Source of the DNA: Streptomyces sp. XM83C
Lineage (GTDB): Bacteria; Actinomycetota; Actinomycetes; Streptomycetales; Streptomycetaceae
Assembly (NCBI RefSeq): GCF_023072675.1
Contig: NZ_JALLGL010000001.1
Coordinates: 1-64,000, forward strand
Length of the DNA stretch: 64,000 nt
Reading direction: 5' to 3'
Shown: positions 37,604-46,877 of the stretch, piece after piece
Numbering within the stretch: the stretch's first letter is position 1
How the letters are laid out: each line of letters begins with the position of its first letter
Program-made: the position numbers and the translations under genes
Notes under the pieces: generated by a model
What the model was told of the DNA's origin: nothing
Database searches by the model: none
Seen by the model: only the letters and a program-made list of their open reading frames with translations

Positions 37604-38602
37604 GTGGAGCGCAGGACGATCGGCGCGACGGCACTCTCCGTGGGGGCCGTCGGACTCGGGTGCATGCCGATGAGCTGGGCCTACAGCGGCTCCCGGCAGC
37701 GGGGCGAGGAGTCGCTGCGGACGGTCCACCGGGCGCTGGATCTGGGCTCGACACTGCTGGACACGGCCGACATGTACGGCCCGTTCACCAATGAGCTGCT
37801 GCTGGGGCGGGTGTTGAAGGAGCGCCGCCGGGAGGCGTTCGTGTCGACGAAGGTCGGTCTGCTCGTCGGCGAGCAGCACATCGTGGCCAACGGCCGCCCC
37901 GGCTATGTGCGGCGGGCCTGCGACGCCTCCCTGCGGCGGTTGCAGACGGACGTGATCGACCTGTACCAGCTGCACCGCGCCGACCCCGAGGTGCCGATCG
38001 AGGAGACCTGGGGGGCGATGGCGGAGCTGGTGCGGGCGGGCAAGGTGCGGGCGCTCGGGCTGTGCGCGGTCGGGGTGCGCGGCGGGCGCCGCCCCGGCGC
38101 CGGCCTGTACGACGCGACCTTGCGGCAGCTGCGGCGGGTGCAGCAGGTGTTCCCGGTGAGCGCGGTGCAGGCCGAGCTGTCGGTGTGGTCGCCGGAGGCG
38201 CTGCGGGAGCTGCTGCCGTGGTGCGAGGCGCGCGGCATCGGGTTCCTCGCGGCGATGCCGCTCGGCAACGGCTTCCTGACCGGCACGCTCACCCCGGGCG
38301 AGGGGTTCGAGCCGGACGACATGCGGGCCCGGCATCCCCGGTTCACCGCCGAGATGATGGCCGCCAACCAGCCGATCGTGGCCGGGCTGCGGCGCATCGC
38401 CGCCCGGCACGGCCCGGATGTCACGCCGGGCCAGGTGGCGCTGGCCTGGGTGCTGGCCCAGGGGCGGCACGTGGTGCCGGTGCCGGGCGCCAAGCGGGCG
38501 CGGTGGGTGACGGAGAACGCGGGCGCGGCGGATCTGCGGCTGACGGCGGCGGACCTGGCGGAGGTGGCGGGACTGCCGGCGGCGCAGGGGTCGTGGGACT
38601 GA
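37604..38602 (+). CDS. Aldo/keto reductase
   Basis: The start GTG 37604 has GGGAGG eleven bases upstream and gives 332 residues. The NADPH-dependent (beta/alpha)8 barrel tetrad is visible: Asp/Tyr in 'LLDTADMYGPFTNE', Lys in 'AFVSTKVG', His in 'DLYQLHRADP'; 'PVPGAKRARWVTENAGA' near the end binds cofactor phosphate. It resembles the AKR13 group. The physiological aldehyde is unknown. It is divergent from the hydroxyacid dehydrogenase. Confidence 0.9.
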   Translation: MERRTIGATALSVGAVGLGCMPMSWAYSGSRQRGEESLRTVHRALDLGSTLLDTADMYGPFTNELLLGRVLKERRREAFVSTKVGLLVGEQHIVANGRPGYVRRACDASLRRLQTDVIDLYQLHRADPEVPIEETWGAMAELVRAGKVRALGLCAVGVRGGRRPGAGLYDATLRQLRRVQQVFPVSAVQAELSVWSPEALRELLPWCEARGIGFLAAMPLGNGFLTGTLTPGEGFEPDDMRARHPRFTAEMMAANQPIVAGLRRIAARHGPDVTPGQVALAWVLAQGRHVVPVPGAKRARWVTENAGAADLRLTAADLAEVAGLPAAQGSWD

Positions 38603-38845
38603 GGCGGTGCCGCGGTGCGGGGGCGGGACGGGTTCGGTTCGGCCGCGGGTGCGGGGGGCGGCTCGGGCTCGGCGGAACGGGCCCGGGCGGGCCTGGCCCG
38701 CGACGGAAACGGCTCCCGGCGGCCGGGGCGCGGGCGGGGGTGTTCGTGCGGCGGGTGGTGCGCGGTCGTACCGGATCTTCGGGAGCGGGCGCCGGGAACG
38801 TGCGGGCGGTGTATGACAGAAGTCGGACCTACTCCGAGGGGGACC

Positions 38846-40018
38846 ATGATCGTGCGACGACGGGCTGTACCGGCCCTGCTGGCCGCTGCCGCGCTCCTGC
38901 TCGCGGCGGGATGCTCCGGGAGCGGATCGGGGGCGCCGGCCGGTGCGGCCTCCTCCCCCGCCGGTATGAGCTCCCCGGCCTCTCCCTCGGGTTCCGCGAC
39001 GGCCGAGGCGACAGCGCCCGCCAAGGGCACCGTGAAGGTGCTGCGCACCGTCGCGACCGGTCTGGACACCCCGTGGGGTCTGGCCCCGCTGCCCGACGGC
39101 GGCTCGCTGCTGGTGGCGTCGCGGGACCGGGCGACGATCACCCTCGTCGACGCGCGGACCGGCCGCAAGACGCTGCTGGGTGAGGTGCCCGGTGTCTCCC
39201 CGCAGGGCGAGGGCGGGCTGCTCGGGATCGCGCTCTCCCCGGACTACGCGTCCGACCGCATGATCTACGCCTACTTCACGTCGGCCTCGGACAATCGCAT
39301 CGTCCGGATGCTGTACGACCCGAAGAAGCCCGCCGGTGAGCAGCTCGGCGCGCCCGACACCGTCTTCAAGGGCATTCCGAAGGGGTTCATCCACAACGGC
39401 GGCCGGATCGCGTTCGGCCCCGACGGCATGCTGTACGTGGGCACGGGCGAGAGCGGGCAGCGCGGGCTGTCGCGGGACAAGGAGTCCCTGGGCGGCAAGA
39501 TCCTCCGGCTGACCCCGGAGGGTGAGCCGGCGCCCGGCAACCCGTTCCCCGACTCCCCCGTCTACTCGTACGGGCACCGGAATGTGCAGGGTCTGGCCTG
39601 GGACGACAAGCAGCGACTGTTCGCGTCGGAGTTCGGCCAGGACACCTGGGACGAGCTGAACGCGATCGCGCCGGGCGGCGACTACGGCTGGCCGGAGGCG
39701 GAGGGCAGGTCGGACGACCCGGGCTTCCGTGACCCTCTCGTGCAGTGGCACACCGACGACGCCTCCCCCAGCGGCATCGCCGTGGCCGAGGGCTCGGTGT
39801 GGATGGCGGGGCTGAAGGGCAAGCGGCTGTGGCGCATCCCGCTGAAGGGCACCGAGGCGTCGGCGGAACCGCAGGCCTTCCTCACGGGCGAGTACGGCCG
39901 GCTGCGCACGGTCGTCGCGGCGGGCGGCGGCAAGCTGTGGGTGACGACCAGCAACACCGACGGCCGGGGCGATCCGAAGGACGGCGACGACCGCGTCCTG
40001 GAGCTCCAGGTCAGCTGA
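38846..40018 (+). CDS. Lipoprotein PQQ-dependent glucose/sorbosone-type dehydrogenase
   Basis: ATG 38846 follows GAGGGGGACC. The lipobox 'LLLAAGCSG' (Cys at about 23) marks an exported lipoprotein, and a Ser/Ala/Pro-rich spacer of about 40 residues leads to a six-bladed GSDH propeller ('GLDTPWGLAPLPDGGSLLV', 'GLLGIALSPDYAS', 'GFIHNGGRIAFGPDGMLYV', 'YGHRNVQGLAWD', 'EFGQDTWDELN'). The family oxidises aldose sugars with PQQ, but most Streptomyces members have no proven substrate and PQQ synthesis genes are not in the window. Confidence 0.88.
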   Translation: MIVRRRAVPALLAAAALLLAAGCSGSGSGAPAGAASSPAGMSSPASPSGSATAEATAPAKGTVKVLRTVATGLDTPWGLAPLPDGGSLLVASRDRATITLVDARTGRKTLLGEVPGVSPQGEGGLLGIALSPDYASDRMIYAYFTSASDNRIVRMLYDPKKPAGEQLGAPDTVFKGIPKGFIHNGGRIAFGPDGMLYVGTGESGQRGLSRDKESLGGKILRLTPEGEPAPGNPFPDSPVYSYGHRNVQGLAWDDKQRLFASEFGQDTWDELNAIAPGGDYGWPEAEGRSDDPGFRDPLVQWHTDDASPSGIAVAEGSVWMAGLKGKRLWRIPLKGTEASAEPQAFLTGEYGRLRTVVAAGGGKLWVTTSNTDGRGDPKDGDDRVLELQVS

Positions 40019-40048
40019 GCCGGGCCGGAGGCGTGCCGGGGCCGGGGG

Positions 40049-40276
40049 CTATGTGTCCGGGCCGTCCTCGGGCGGTTCGTCGTCGGTTCCCTCGCCGGGG
40101 GGCGCTTCCTCGGGCCGTTCCTGGAGGCGTACGACGACCTTGCCCGATGTGAGGTCTATGGGGCCGTGCGCGGGGTCGCTGTCGCCGATGTCCTCCCGGG
40201 TCAGCTCCAGCCGGCGTTCCTCGTCGTGGGTGTGCTTGCGGCCGGGGGCGAACAGTTCCTCGAAGGCGTTGAACAC
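40049..40276 (-). CDS. DUF6191 small protein
   Basis: GTG 40276 has GGGGAGG six bases upstream, and the 75-residue product begins 'MFNAFEELFAPGRKHTHDEE', then 'RRLELTREDIGDSDPAHGPI', the DUF6191 signature. The C terminus is acidic and disordered ('EEAPPGEGTDDEPPEDGPDT'). It sits 38 nt downstream of the giant LuxR gene on the same strand, probably co-transcribed. Function unknown. Confidence 0.75.
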   Translation of the reverse strand: MFNAFEELFAPGRKHTHDEERRLELTREDIGDSDPAHGPIDLTSGKVVVRLQERPEEAPPGEGTDDEPPEDGPDT

Positions 40277-40314
40277 GGGTTCCTCCCCGGTCGCAGGTTC
40301 CTCCAGCGTACGGC

Positions 40315-43300
40315 TCAGCCGGTGGTGCGCACGGGGACGGTTTCGGCCGTGAACAGGCCCAGCCGGTGCGCCACCGCCGCCGCCTCGCCGCGGCCCGCCA
40401 CGCCGAGCTTGGCGAGGATGTTGGAGACGTGGACGCTGGCGGTCTTCGGGGAGATGAAGAGTTCCGCCGCTATCTGCCGGTTGGTGCGGCCCGCCGCGAC
40501 CAGGCGCAGCACGTCCTGTTCGCGGCTGGTCAGGCCCAGTGCCTCCACGGGGTCGGCGGGGGGCCGGGGGCCGGTCGTGTCGGCGGTGAGGGCGATCCGG
40601 GCCCGCTGGGCGACGAGGGCGACGGCGTCGGCGAGGGGGCGGGCGTCGAGGTGGCCGGCGACGGCGTGGGCGAGGCGCAGCAGTTCCGTGGCGCGGGCGC
40701 GTTCGTCGTCGCCGCCGTCGGCGAGCAGGGCGACGGCCAGCCGGTGGCGGACGCGGGCGAGGTCGTAGGGGCGTTCCAGAGGCTCGACGCGGGTCACCAC
40801 GTCCGACCAGTCGGCGCCGGTGTCGCGGCCCTCGGCGCGCAGCAGTTCGGCGCGGGCCCACGCCGCGTGCGCGTGCCAGACGGGCGCGTCGGTGGTGAGC
40901 CGCTGCACGGCGCCGGCGATCCGGGCGAGGGCCTCCTCGCGGCCGGGGCGGGCGGCGGGCAGCAGGCGGGCGTCGGCTTCGGCGGCGGCGGCGTCCAGCA
41001 GCAGCGGCCAGCCGTACCGGTGGGTGCCGGGTGGGATGCCCGCGTCCAGGGCGGCGGCGAGGGCGGTGCGCGCGTCGGCGAGGCGGCCCTCGGCGGCGGC
41101 GAGGCCGAGGCGGACGCGGGCGACGATGAGCCACTGCTGGGGCATGGGGTCGTGGGTGCCGAAGTGGGCTTCCGCCTCGGCGAGGTGGCGGGCGGCCTCG
41201 GCGTTGTCGCCGCGGCTCAGGGCGATCAGTGCCAGGGTGATCGCGCCGCAGCCCAGGGGTTTGGCGCTGTGTCCGCGGCGCAGCGCGGCGCGGGCGGCGT
41301 CGGTGGCCTCGTCCCAGTTGCCGAGGGAGTACTGCGAGTCGGCGAGGTTGCCCAGAACCCAGGATTCGGAGTCCAGCAGCCCGAACCGGCGGGCGTAGGC
41401 GACGCCCTCGGTCAGGACGCGGACCGCCTCGCGGGACCGGCCCACGCTCTCCAGGTCGTTGGGCAGGTTCACATAGGCGCGGCCCGCGACGAAGGTGTGG
41501 CCCTCGGTGGCCGCCTGCTGCCGTACCTCCTCCATCATGGCGAGGCCGGTCTCGACGTCGCCGGCGCCGACGGTGAGCCCGCCGAGGGTGAGCCGCGCGT
41601 TCAGCTCGGTCTCGCGGGCGGTGACCATCCGGGCGTAGGCGACGGCCTGTTCGGCGGCGGCGAGGGCGTCGGGGCCGGGTTCGTGGAGCATCGACCAGCT
41701 CGCGACGTTGGTGAGCACCTCGGCGTGGACGCGGGACGGGGGCAGTCCGCGTACGAGTTCCTGGGCGGTGGCCAGTTCCTGTCGGCCGTCGCCGCGGGCG
41801 AGGGACTGCACGAGGCGGGAGCGCTGGATCCAGAACCAGGCGGCGCGCAGGGGGTCGTGTTCGTGTTCCAGGAGGCGCAGGGCCCGTTTGGTGATCTTCA
41901 GGGCGCGTTCCCGTTCGCCACCGAAGCGGCCCGCGCAGGTGGCCTCCGTCATGAGGTCGAGGAAGCCGAGCGGGGTGGTGGCGGGGTCGCCGGCGCACTC
42001 GGGGTAGGCCTCCGCGTATCCGGCGACGCACAGGCGGGCGCGGATGTCCTCGGGTGCGGCGTCCCACAGTTCCATGGCCCTCTCCAGCAGGCGCAGTTGC
42101 TCGCTGTAGGCGTGGCGGGTGCGGGCCTGTACGGCGGCTTCGAGGACGGCGGGCAGGGCCTTGGCGGCGTCGTGCGCGTGGTACCAGTAGCTGGCGAGGC
42201 GCATGGCGCGCTGGTCGGCGGGGACGAGGCCGGGGTCGGCTTCGAGGGCTTCGGCGTAGCGGCGGTTGATGCGGGAGCGTTCGCCGGGCAGCAGATCGTC
42301 ACCGACGGCCTCGCGGACGAGGGAGTGGCGGAAGCGGTAGCCGTCGCCGGTGGGTGTGGCGGTGAGGATGTTGGCGTTGACGGCGGCCCGCAGTGCCTCG
42401 ATGAGGTCGTCCTCGGCGAGCCGGGCGACGGCGGCCAGCAGCCGGTACTCGACGGTGGAGCCGCCCTCGGCGACGATCCGGGCGACGTTCTGCGCGGTCT
42501 CGGGCAGGGCCTCGACGCGGACCAGCAGCAGGTCGCGGAGGGTGTCGGTGAGGCCGGTGCGGCAGCCCTCGAAGACGGCGACGGCGAGTTCCTCGACGAA
42601 GAAGGCGTTGCCGTCGGAGCGGCGGAAGATGTCGTCGACCTGGGCCGGTTCGGGTTCGGCGGCGAGGATGCCGGCGATCTGCCGGCCGACCTCGTCGCGG
42701 TTGAACCGGGACAGTTCCAGGCGGCGTACGGTGCGCAGCCGGTCCAGTTCGGCGAGGAGGGGGCGCATGGGGTGGCGGCGGTGGACGTCGTCGGAGCGGT
42801 AGGTGGCGAGGACGACGAGGCGGCCGGTGCGCAGGGTGCGGAAGAGGTACGACAGCAGGTGGCGGGTGGAGGCGTCGGCCCAGTGCAGGTCCTCCAGGGC
42901 GAGGACGACGGTGCGGTCGGTGGCGACGCGCTCCAGCAGGCGGGCGGTCAGTTCGAACAGGCGGGCCATGCCCTCCTCGTCGTGGCGTCCGCTGCCGGTC
43001 TCGCCCAGTTCGGGCAGGAGGCGGGCGAGTTCTTCCTCCTGTCCGGCGGCGGCCTCGGCGAGTTCGGCGGGCAGTTCGCGGTGGAGGGTGCGCAGGGCGG
43101 TGGAGAAGGGCGCGAAGGGCAGTCCGTCGGCGCCGATCTCGACGCAGCCGCCGACGGCGACGACGGCGCCCTCGCCGGCGGCGGCCTTGGCGAACTCTTC
43201 GACGAGGCGGGTCTTTCCGACGCCTGCCTCGCCGCCGATGAGCAACGCCTGCGGCTCTCCCGCGGTGGCGCGGGAGAGCGCTTCGCGCAGGGCGTCCAGC

Positions 43301-43359
43301 TCGGCGGTGCGGCCGACGAACACGGGGCTGACGGATCGGATCTCCACGGACCCGAGCAT
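40315..43359 (-). CDS. Large ATP-binding LuxR (LAL) family regulator
   Basis: The 1014-residue protein has an N-terminal AAA/NB-ARC-like ATPase with Walker A 'GGEAGVGKT' (42-50) and Walker B-like 'VVLALEDLHWADAS', a long TPR-like alpha-helical middle, and a C-terminal LuxR helix-turn-helix ('LTSREQDVLRLVAAGRTNRQ', 'ISPKTASVHVSNILAKLGVA'). LAL regulators (MalT-like) bind a small inducer and activate catabolic or secondary-metabolite genes. ATG 43359 lacks an SD, and GTG 43347 is an alternative. The DUF6191 gene follows. The inducer and regulon are unknown. Confidence 0.9.
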   Translation of the reverse strand: MLGSVEIRSVSPVFVGRTAELDALREALSRATAGEPQALLIGGEAGVGKTRLVEEFAKAAAGEGAVVAVGGCVEIGADGLPFAPFSTALRTLHRELPAELAEAAAGQEEELARLLPELGETGSGRHDEEGMARLFELTARLLERVATDRTVVLALEDLHWADASTRHLLSYLFRTLRTGRLVVLATYRSDDVHRRHPMRPLLAELDRLRTVRRLELSRFNRDEVGRQIAGILAAEPEPAQVDDIFRRSDGNAFFVEELAVAVFEGCRTGLTDTLRDLLLVRVEALPETAQNVARIVAEGGSTVEYRLLAAVARLAEDDLIEALRAAVNANILTATPTGDGYRFRHSLVREAVGDDLLPGERSRINRRYAEALEADPGLVPADQRAMRLASYWYHAHDAAKALPAVLEAAVQARTRHAYSEQLRLLERAMELWDAAPEDIRARLCVAGYAEAYPECAGDPATTPLGFLDLMTEATCAGRFGGERERALKITKRALRLLEHEHDPLRAAWFWIQRSRLVQSLARGDGRQELATAQELVRGLPPSRVHAEVLTNVASWSMLHEPGPDALAAAEQAVAYARMVTARETELNARLTLGGLTVGAGDVETGLAMMEEVRQQAATEGHTFVAGRAYVNLPNDLESVGRSREAVRVLTEGVAYARRFGLLDSESWVLGNLADSQYSLGNWDEATDAARAALRRGHSAKPLGCGAITLALIALSRGDNAEAARHLAEAEAHFGTHDPMPQQWLIVARVRLGLAAAEGRLADARTALAAALDAGIPPGTHRYGWPLLLDAAAAEADARLLPAARPGREEALARIAGAVQRLTTDAPVWHAHAAWARAELLRAEGRDTGADWSDVVTRVEPLERPYDLARVRHRLAVALLADGGDDERARATELLRLAHAVAGHLDARPLADAVALVAQRARIALTADTTGPRPPADPVEALGLTSREQDVLRLVAAGRTNRQIAAELFISPKTASVHVSNILAKLGVAGRGEAAAVAHRLGLFTAETVPVRTTG

Positions 43360-43451
43360 GGCATGCGCCGCTGACAGCGCGGCAGGGGTTTTCCACAGCC
43401 CCTGCCGCGCGGAGGCCGGCACCCGCGGCTCCGGCGGCGCCGGGGGCGCGC

Positions 43452-43637
43452 TCACGCGGCGCGCGTGGACCAGCGCCGCCGGGGCCGCCCGGTATGGCTG
43501 TCGCTCTCGGCGGACCGTTCGCGCTGTGCCTGGCGGGCGGCGCGGCGGGCGCGGACGGCCTCGCGGGCGAGGCGCTCGTTGTCGGCCTGCCGGATCAGGT
43601 CGGCGGAGCGGGTCTGCTGGATCTCGTACTCGAACAT
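43452..43637 (-). CDS. 61-residue basic helical protein with structured leader
   Basis: The product is almost entirely charged helix ('EIQQTRSADLIRQADNERLA', 'REAVRARRAARQAQRERSAE'), with no signal or membrane segment. ATG 43637 has AGGGG six bases upstream, and that SD is the 3' arm of a perfect 13-bp hairpin in the mRNA leader. This suggests translation is switched. It lies just upstream of the LAL regulator on the same strand (92-nt gap). Similar short proteins occur at this place in other streptomycetes as I recall; the function is unknown. Confidence 0.65.
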   Translation of the reverse strand: MFEYEIQQTRSADLIRQADNERLAREAVRARRAARQAQRERSAESDSHTGRPRRRWSTRAA

Positions 43638-43643
43638 GGTGTT

Positions 43644-43701
43644 CCCCTGGGAGACGGTCGGGTCTCGCTGTCGCGATGCTTCGACTTTCGTCTCCCAGGG
43701 G
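43644..43701 (-). promoter_or_regulatory. SD-sequestering 13-bp hairpin (candidate riboregulator)
   Basis: In the minus-strand mRNA CCCCTGGGAGACG (complement of 43689-43701) pairs perfectly with CGTCTCCCAGGGG (complement of 43644-43656) over a 32-nt loop. The second arm ends with the SD AGGGG placed 6 nt before the ATG of the 61-residue ORF. Translation is expected to need unfolding by heat, an antisense RNA, a protein or an upstream ribosome. The loop itself contains GTCG/CGAC pairing. Confidence 0.65.
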
Positions 43702-43875
43702 GGTCCGCCGCATCGGGCGACCTCCGCATCTTGCGGCGGGGGCGGGTGCCTTAGACGGGGGCTGGGGCGAGCGGTGATCGTCTAAGGTGCCCGGGGTTCT
43801 GTCTGAGGGTCTTAGGGCATGCCCCTGCCGGGTCTCCTGCCGGGGCGGCGTTCCCCCTCGGGGAGGGCAGGTCCC

Positions 43876-44451
43876 TCAGTGATCGTGGTGGGCGGTACGC
43901 GCGCGTGCCGCACGCCACTCGGGGGCGAGCAGCGACCACACCTCCAGGTCGTGCCGTACGCCCTGGTGGAGATGGGCCTCACGGCGTACGCCGTCGCGGT
44001 GCATGCCGAGCCGGCGGGCTACGGCGATGCTGGCCTCGTTGCCGGATGCGGCGACCCACTCGACGCGGTGGATGCCGCGCTCGTCCACGGCCCAGTCGAC
44101 GAGGTGCCGCATCGCGCGCGTGACGAGGCCGCGTCCGGTGGCGGCGGGCTCCAGCCAGCAGCCGACCTCGCAGGTACCGGCGGCGGCGTCGAACTCCAGA
44201 GCGAGGACACCGCCGACCAGCTTGCCGTCCTGCCAGATGCCGTGGTGGTGGGAGGTGTCGGCGGCGCGCATCCCGGCGTAGCGGCGCAGGGTCTCGCGGG
44301 CGGTGTCGAGGTCGGTGACCTGGGAGCCGAAGGGGATGTACCGGGTGATGAACGCACGGCCGCGGTCCAGGTGGGCGAGGAACTCCTCGGCCTGCCAGGG
44401 CTCCAGGGGGCGCAGTTCGGCGCCGTCGTCACCCAGGGATATCGCGTACAT
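43876..44451 (-). CDS. GNAT N-acetyltransferase (RimJ/RimL type)
   Basis: The 191-residue protein has the acetyl-CoA fold: 'LRPLEPWQAEEFLAHLDRGR', 'LVGGVLALEFDAA', and the pyrophosphate-loop 'GCWLEPAATGRGLVTRAMRH' followed by 'NEASIAVARRLGMHRDGVRR'. It probably acetylates a protein N terminus or a small amine. ATG 44451 lies inside the end of the MMPL gene (23-nt overlap) with AAGGAG upstream, so it is translationally coupled to that transporter. Confidence 0.88.
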   Translation of the reverse strand: MYAISLGDDGAELRPLEPWQAEEFLAHLDRGRAFITRYIPFGSQVTDLDTARETLRRYAGMRAADTSHHHGIWQDGKLVGGVLALEFDAAAGTCEVGCWLEPAATGRGLVTRAMRHLVDWAVDERGIHRVEWVAASGNEASIAVARRLGMHRDGVRREAHLHQGVRHDLEVWSLLAPEWRAARARTAHHDH

Positions 44452-46663
44452 CCTGCTGCCGCTCCTTCTCCATCTCCTCCACTGCGTCCGTGAGCCTCTC
44501 ACGGGCGGCGGCACGGCACTCGGGCGGCTCGATGCTGATGCGGGGCAGGACGCGGTCCAGGGCGCGCGGCAGCCACCAGTTGGCGCCGCCGAGGAGGTGC
44601 ATGAGGGCGGGGACGAGCAGGGTGCGCAGCACGAACGCGTCGAGGGCGACGGCGGCGGCCAGGGCGATGCCGAACATGGCGATGACGCGGTCGCCGCTGA
44701 GCACGAACGCGAGGAAGACGGAGATCATGATGACCGCGGCGGAGTTGATGACGCGGCTGGTCTCGGCGAGGCCGACCCGGACCGCGCGCCGGTTGTCGCC
44801 TGTCTCCAGCCATTCCTCGTACATCCGGCTGACGAGGAAGACCTGGTAGTCCATGGAGAGCCCGAAGAGGACCGACACCATGATCACCGGCAGGAAGGGT
44901 TCGACGGGTCCGGCGCGGCCGAGTCCGAGGAGTTCGCCGCCCCACCCCCACTGGAAGATCACGACGACGACGCCGAACGCGGCGGCGACGGCGGCGACGT
45001 TCATGGCGGCGGCCTTGAGCGGGATGCCCAGGGAGCGGAATGCGAGCAGCAGCAGGACGCAGCCGAGGCCGATGACGACGCCGACGAAGAGGGGCAGCTT
45101 GCCGACGATCACCTCGGCGAAGTCGTCGTAGGAGGCGGTCACCCCGCCGACCTGCACGTCGAGGGTGGTGCCGGTCTCGGCGCGGGGCAGTACGTCGGTG
45201 CGCAGCCGGTCGACGAGGTCGCTGGTGGCGGTGGACTGCGGGGCGGAGTCGGGGACGACTTCCAGCCAGGCGGTGGTGCCGCCGGAGTTGTAGGTGACGG
45301 GGGTGACGGCGGCGACGCCTTCGGTGGCGCGCAGGGTGGTGCCGAGGTTGTCCAGGGCGAGCCGGTCCTCGCCGCCGTCGACGCGGGTGACCAGGGTGAG
45401 CGGCCCGTTGACGCCGGGGCCGAAGCCGTCGGCGAGCAGGTCGTAGGCCTGCCGGGTGGTGGAGCTGGTGGGGCGGTTGCCCTGGTCGGAGGTGCCCAGG
45501 TGGAGGGAGAGGGTGGGCAGCGCGAGGAGGGTGACGACGCCGAGGGCGAGGGAACCGAGCAGTTTGGGGTGGCGTTCGACGAACGCGGACCAGCGTGCGG
45601 CGAGCCCGGTCGGCAGCTCCGGTTGGGGCCCGTGTTCGGTGAGCCTGCGCCGCTCGCGGCGGCTGAGCGCGCGCATGCCGATGAAGGACAGCAGCGCGGG
45701 CAGCAGGGTCACGGAGGCGGCGACGGTCAGTACGACGGTCAGGGAGGCGGCGACGGCGACGCCGTTGAGGAAGCCGAGTCCGAGGATCAGCATGCCGAGC
45801 AGGGCGATGCAGACGGTCGCACCCGCGAAGACGACGGCGCGTCCGGTGGTGGCGACGGCCTCGGCCGCGGCGTCGGGGACGCTCAGTCCGTGTTTCAGTC
45901 CGCGCCGGTGCCGGGTGACGATGAACAGGGCGTAGTCGATGCCGACGCCGAGCCCGACCAGCAGGCCGAGCATGGGCGCGAAGTCGGCGACGGTCATGGC
46001 GTGCCCGAGGAGCACGATCCCGGCGTATGCGGTGCCGACGCCGACCAGGGCGGTGGCGATGGGCAGCAGGGACGCGGCGAGCGACCCGAAGGCGAGGAAC
46101 AGCACGACCGCGGCGACGGCCACGCCGACCACCTCGGCGAGGTGGCCGCCGGAGGGCTCGGTGAGGGCGATGGCGCTGCCGCCCAGCTCGACCTGGAGTC
46201 CGTCGGTCTCGGCGGCCTTGGCGGTGTCGACGACGGCCTGTGCCTCGCCGGGGGTGATGTTCTCGGCGGAGTCGTCGAAGGTGACGGTGGCGTAGGCGGT
46301 GTGCCCGTCGTCGCTGATCCGGCCGGCGTCGCCCTTGCCGGCGTAGGGGCCGCTCACGGAGGCGACGCCGGGCAGGGCGGCGATCCGGTCGAGGGTGCGG
46401 GACATGGTCTGTTCGACGTCGGCGGCGCGGACGGTGCCGGTGTCGGTGTGCCAGACGACGGTGTCGGTGTCGCCGCCGAGGCCGGGGAAGCCCTCCTGGA
46501 GCAGCCGGGTGGCGCGGCCGGACTCGGTGCCGGGGGCCTCGTAGTCGTTGCTGTACGCGGAGCCGGTGACGGCCGCGGCGGCGGCCACCCCGCCGAAGGC
46601 GAGGAGCCAGAGCAGAACGGCGAACAGGCGGCGTCGTACACACCAGCGTGCAAGGGCTGCCAC
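44429..46663 (-). CDS. MMPL/RND family membrane transporter
   Basis: The GTG start at 46663 has GGGAG eight bases upstream. The 744-residue protein has the MMPL pattern: an N-terminal span, an extracytoplasmic domain (about 40-180), a five-helix bundle with 'MLGLLVGLGVGIDYALFIVT', a second large loop (about 365-500), and a second bundle with 'VSVLFGLSMDYQVFLVSRMY'. MMPL proteins export lipids, siderophores or drugs by proton motive force. The leader has a GTTCA-TGAGG-TGAAC inverted repeat (46713-46727) and the 15-nt element shared with cimA. A GNAT gene overlaps its 3' end. No adjacent regulator is evident. Confidence 0.92.
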   Translation of the reverse strand: MAALARWCVRRRLFAVLLWLLAFGGVAAAAAVTGSAYSNDYEAPGTESGRATRLLQEGFPGLGGDTDTVVWHTDTGTVRAADVEQTMSRTLDRIAALPGVASVSGPYAGKGDAGRISDDGHTAYATVTFDDSAENITPGEAQAVVDTAKAAETDGLQVELGGSAIALTEPSGGHLAEVVGVAVAAVVLFLAFGSLAASLLPIATALVGVGTAYAGIVLLGHAMTVADFAPMLGLLVGLGVGIDYALFIVTRHRRGLKHGLSVPDAAAEAVATTGRAVVFAGATVCIALLGMLILGLGFLNGVAVAASLTVVLTVAASVTLLPALLSFIGMRALSRRERRRLTEHGPQPELPTGLAARWSAFVERHPKLLGSLALGVVTLLALPTLSLHLGTSDQGNRPTSSTTRQAYDLLADGFGPGVNGPLTLVTRVDGGEDRLALDNLGTTLRATEGVAAVTPVTYNSGGTTAWLEVVPDSAPQSTATSDLVDRLRTDVLPRAETGTTLDVQVGGVTASYDDFAEVIVGKLPLFVGVVIGLGCVLLLLAFRSLGIPLKAAAMNVAAVAAAFGVVVVIFQWGWGGELLGLGRAGPVEPFLPVIMVSVLFGLSMDYQVFLVSRMYEEWLETGDNRRAVRVGLAETSRVINSAAVIMISVFLAFVLSGDRVIAMFGIALAAAVALDAFVLRTLLVPALMHLLGGANWWLPRALDRVLPRISIEPPECRAAARERLTDAVEEMEKERQQDVRDIPG

Positions 46664-46682
46664 GAACGTGCTCCCGGAATGA

Positions 46683-46697
46683 CTGATTGTGGATCTT
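46683..46697 (-). repeat. 15-nt leader element shared with cimA (copy 2)
   Basis: AAGATCCACAATCAG on the minus strand, 20 nt before the MMPL GTG start, identical to the copy in the cimA leader (6987-7001) and in the same orientation and place relative to the RBS. Confidence 0.5.
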
Positions 46698-46712
46698 TGG
46701 CCGGGAACCGTC

Positions 46713-46727
46713 GTTCATGAGGTGAAC
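46713..46727. promoter_or_regulatory. Inverted repeat upstream of the MMPL gene
   Basis: GTTCA-TGAGG-TGAAC lies 50-65 nt upstream of the MMPL start and could be an operator for a TetR- or MarR-like regulator. The upstream 100 nt is unusually A/T-rich for the window, as expected of a promoter. Confidence 0.4.
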
Positions 46728-46877
46728 GGCCCGCAAAGAACGCATGAGCAATGCGAAGACCACTCTTGCAGCAAAAAGTGATCGTTTGATGGGTTCGTGG
46801 GCTTGTTCACAGGACTGGGAGGCACGTCACACGACAATCCCGGGCCGGCTGTCGCCCCGGCCTCACGGACCGCGCAC

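Noticed and set aside
40366-43374. 1002-codon open frame on the + strand
   Set aside because: Antisense shadow of the LAL regulator, with a Gly/Val/Ala-only composition.
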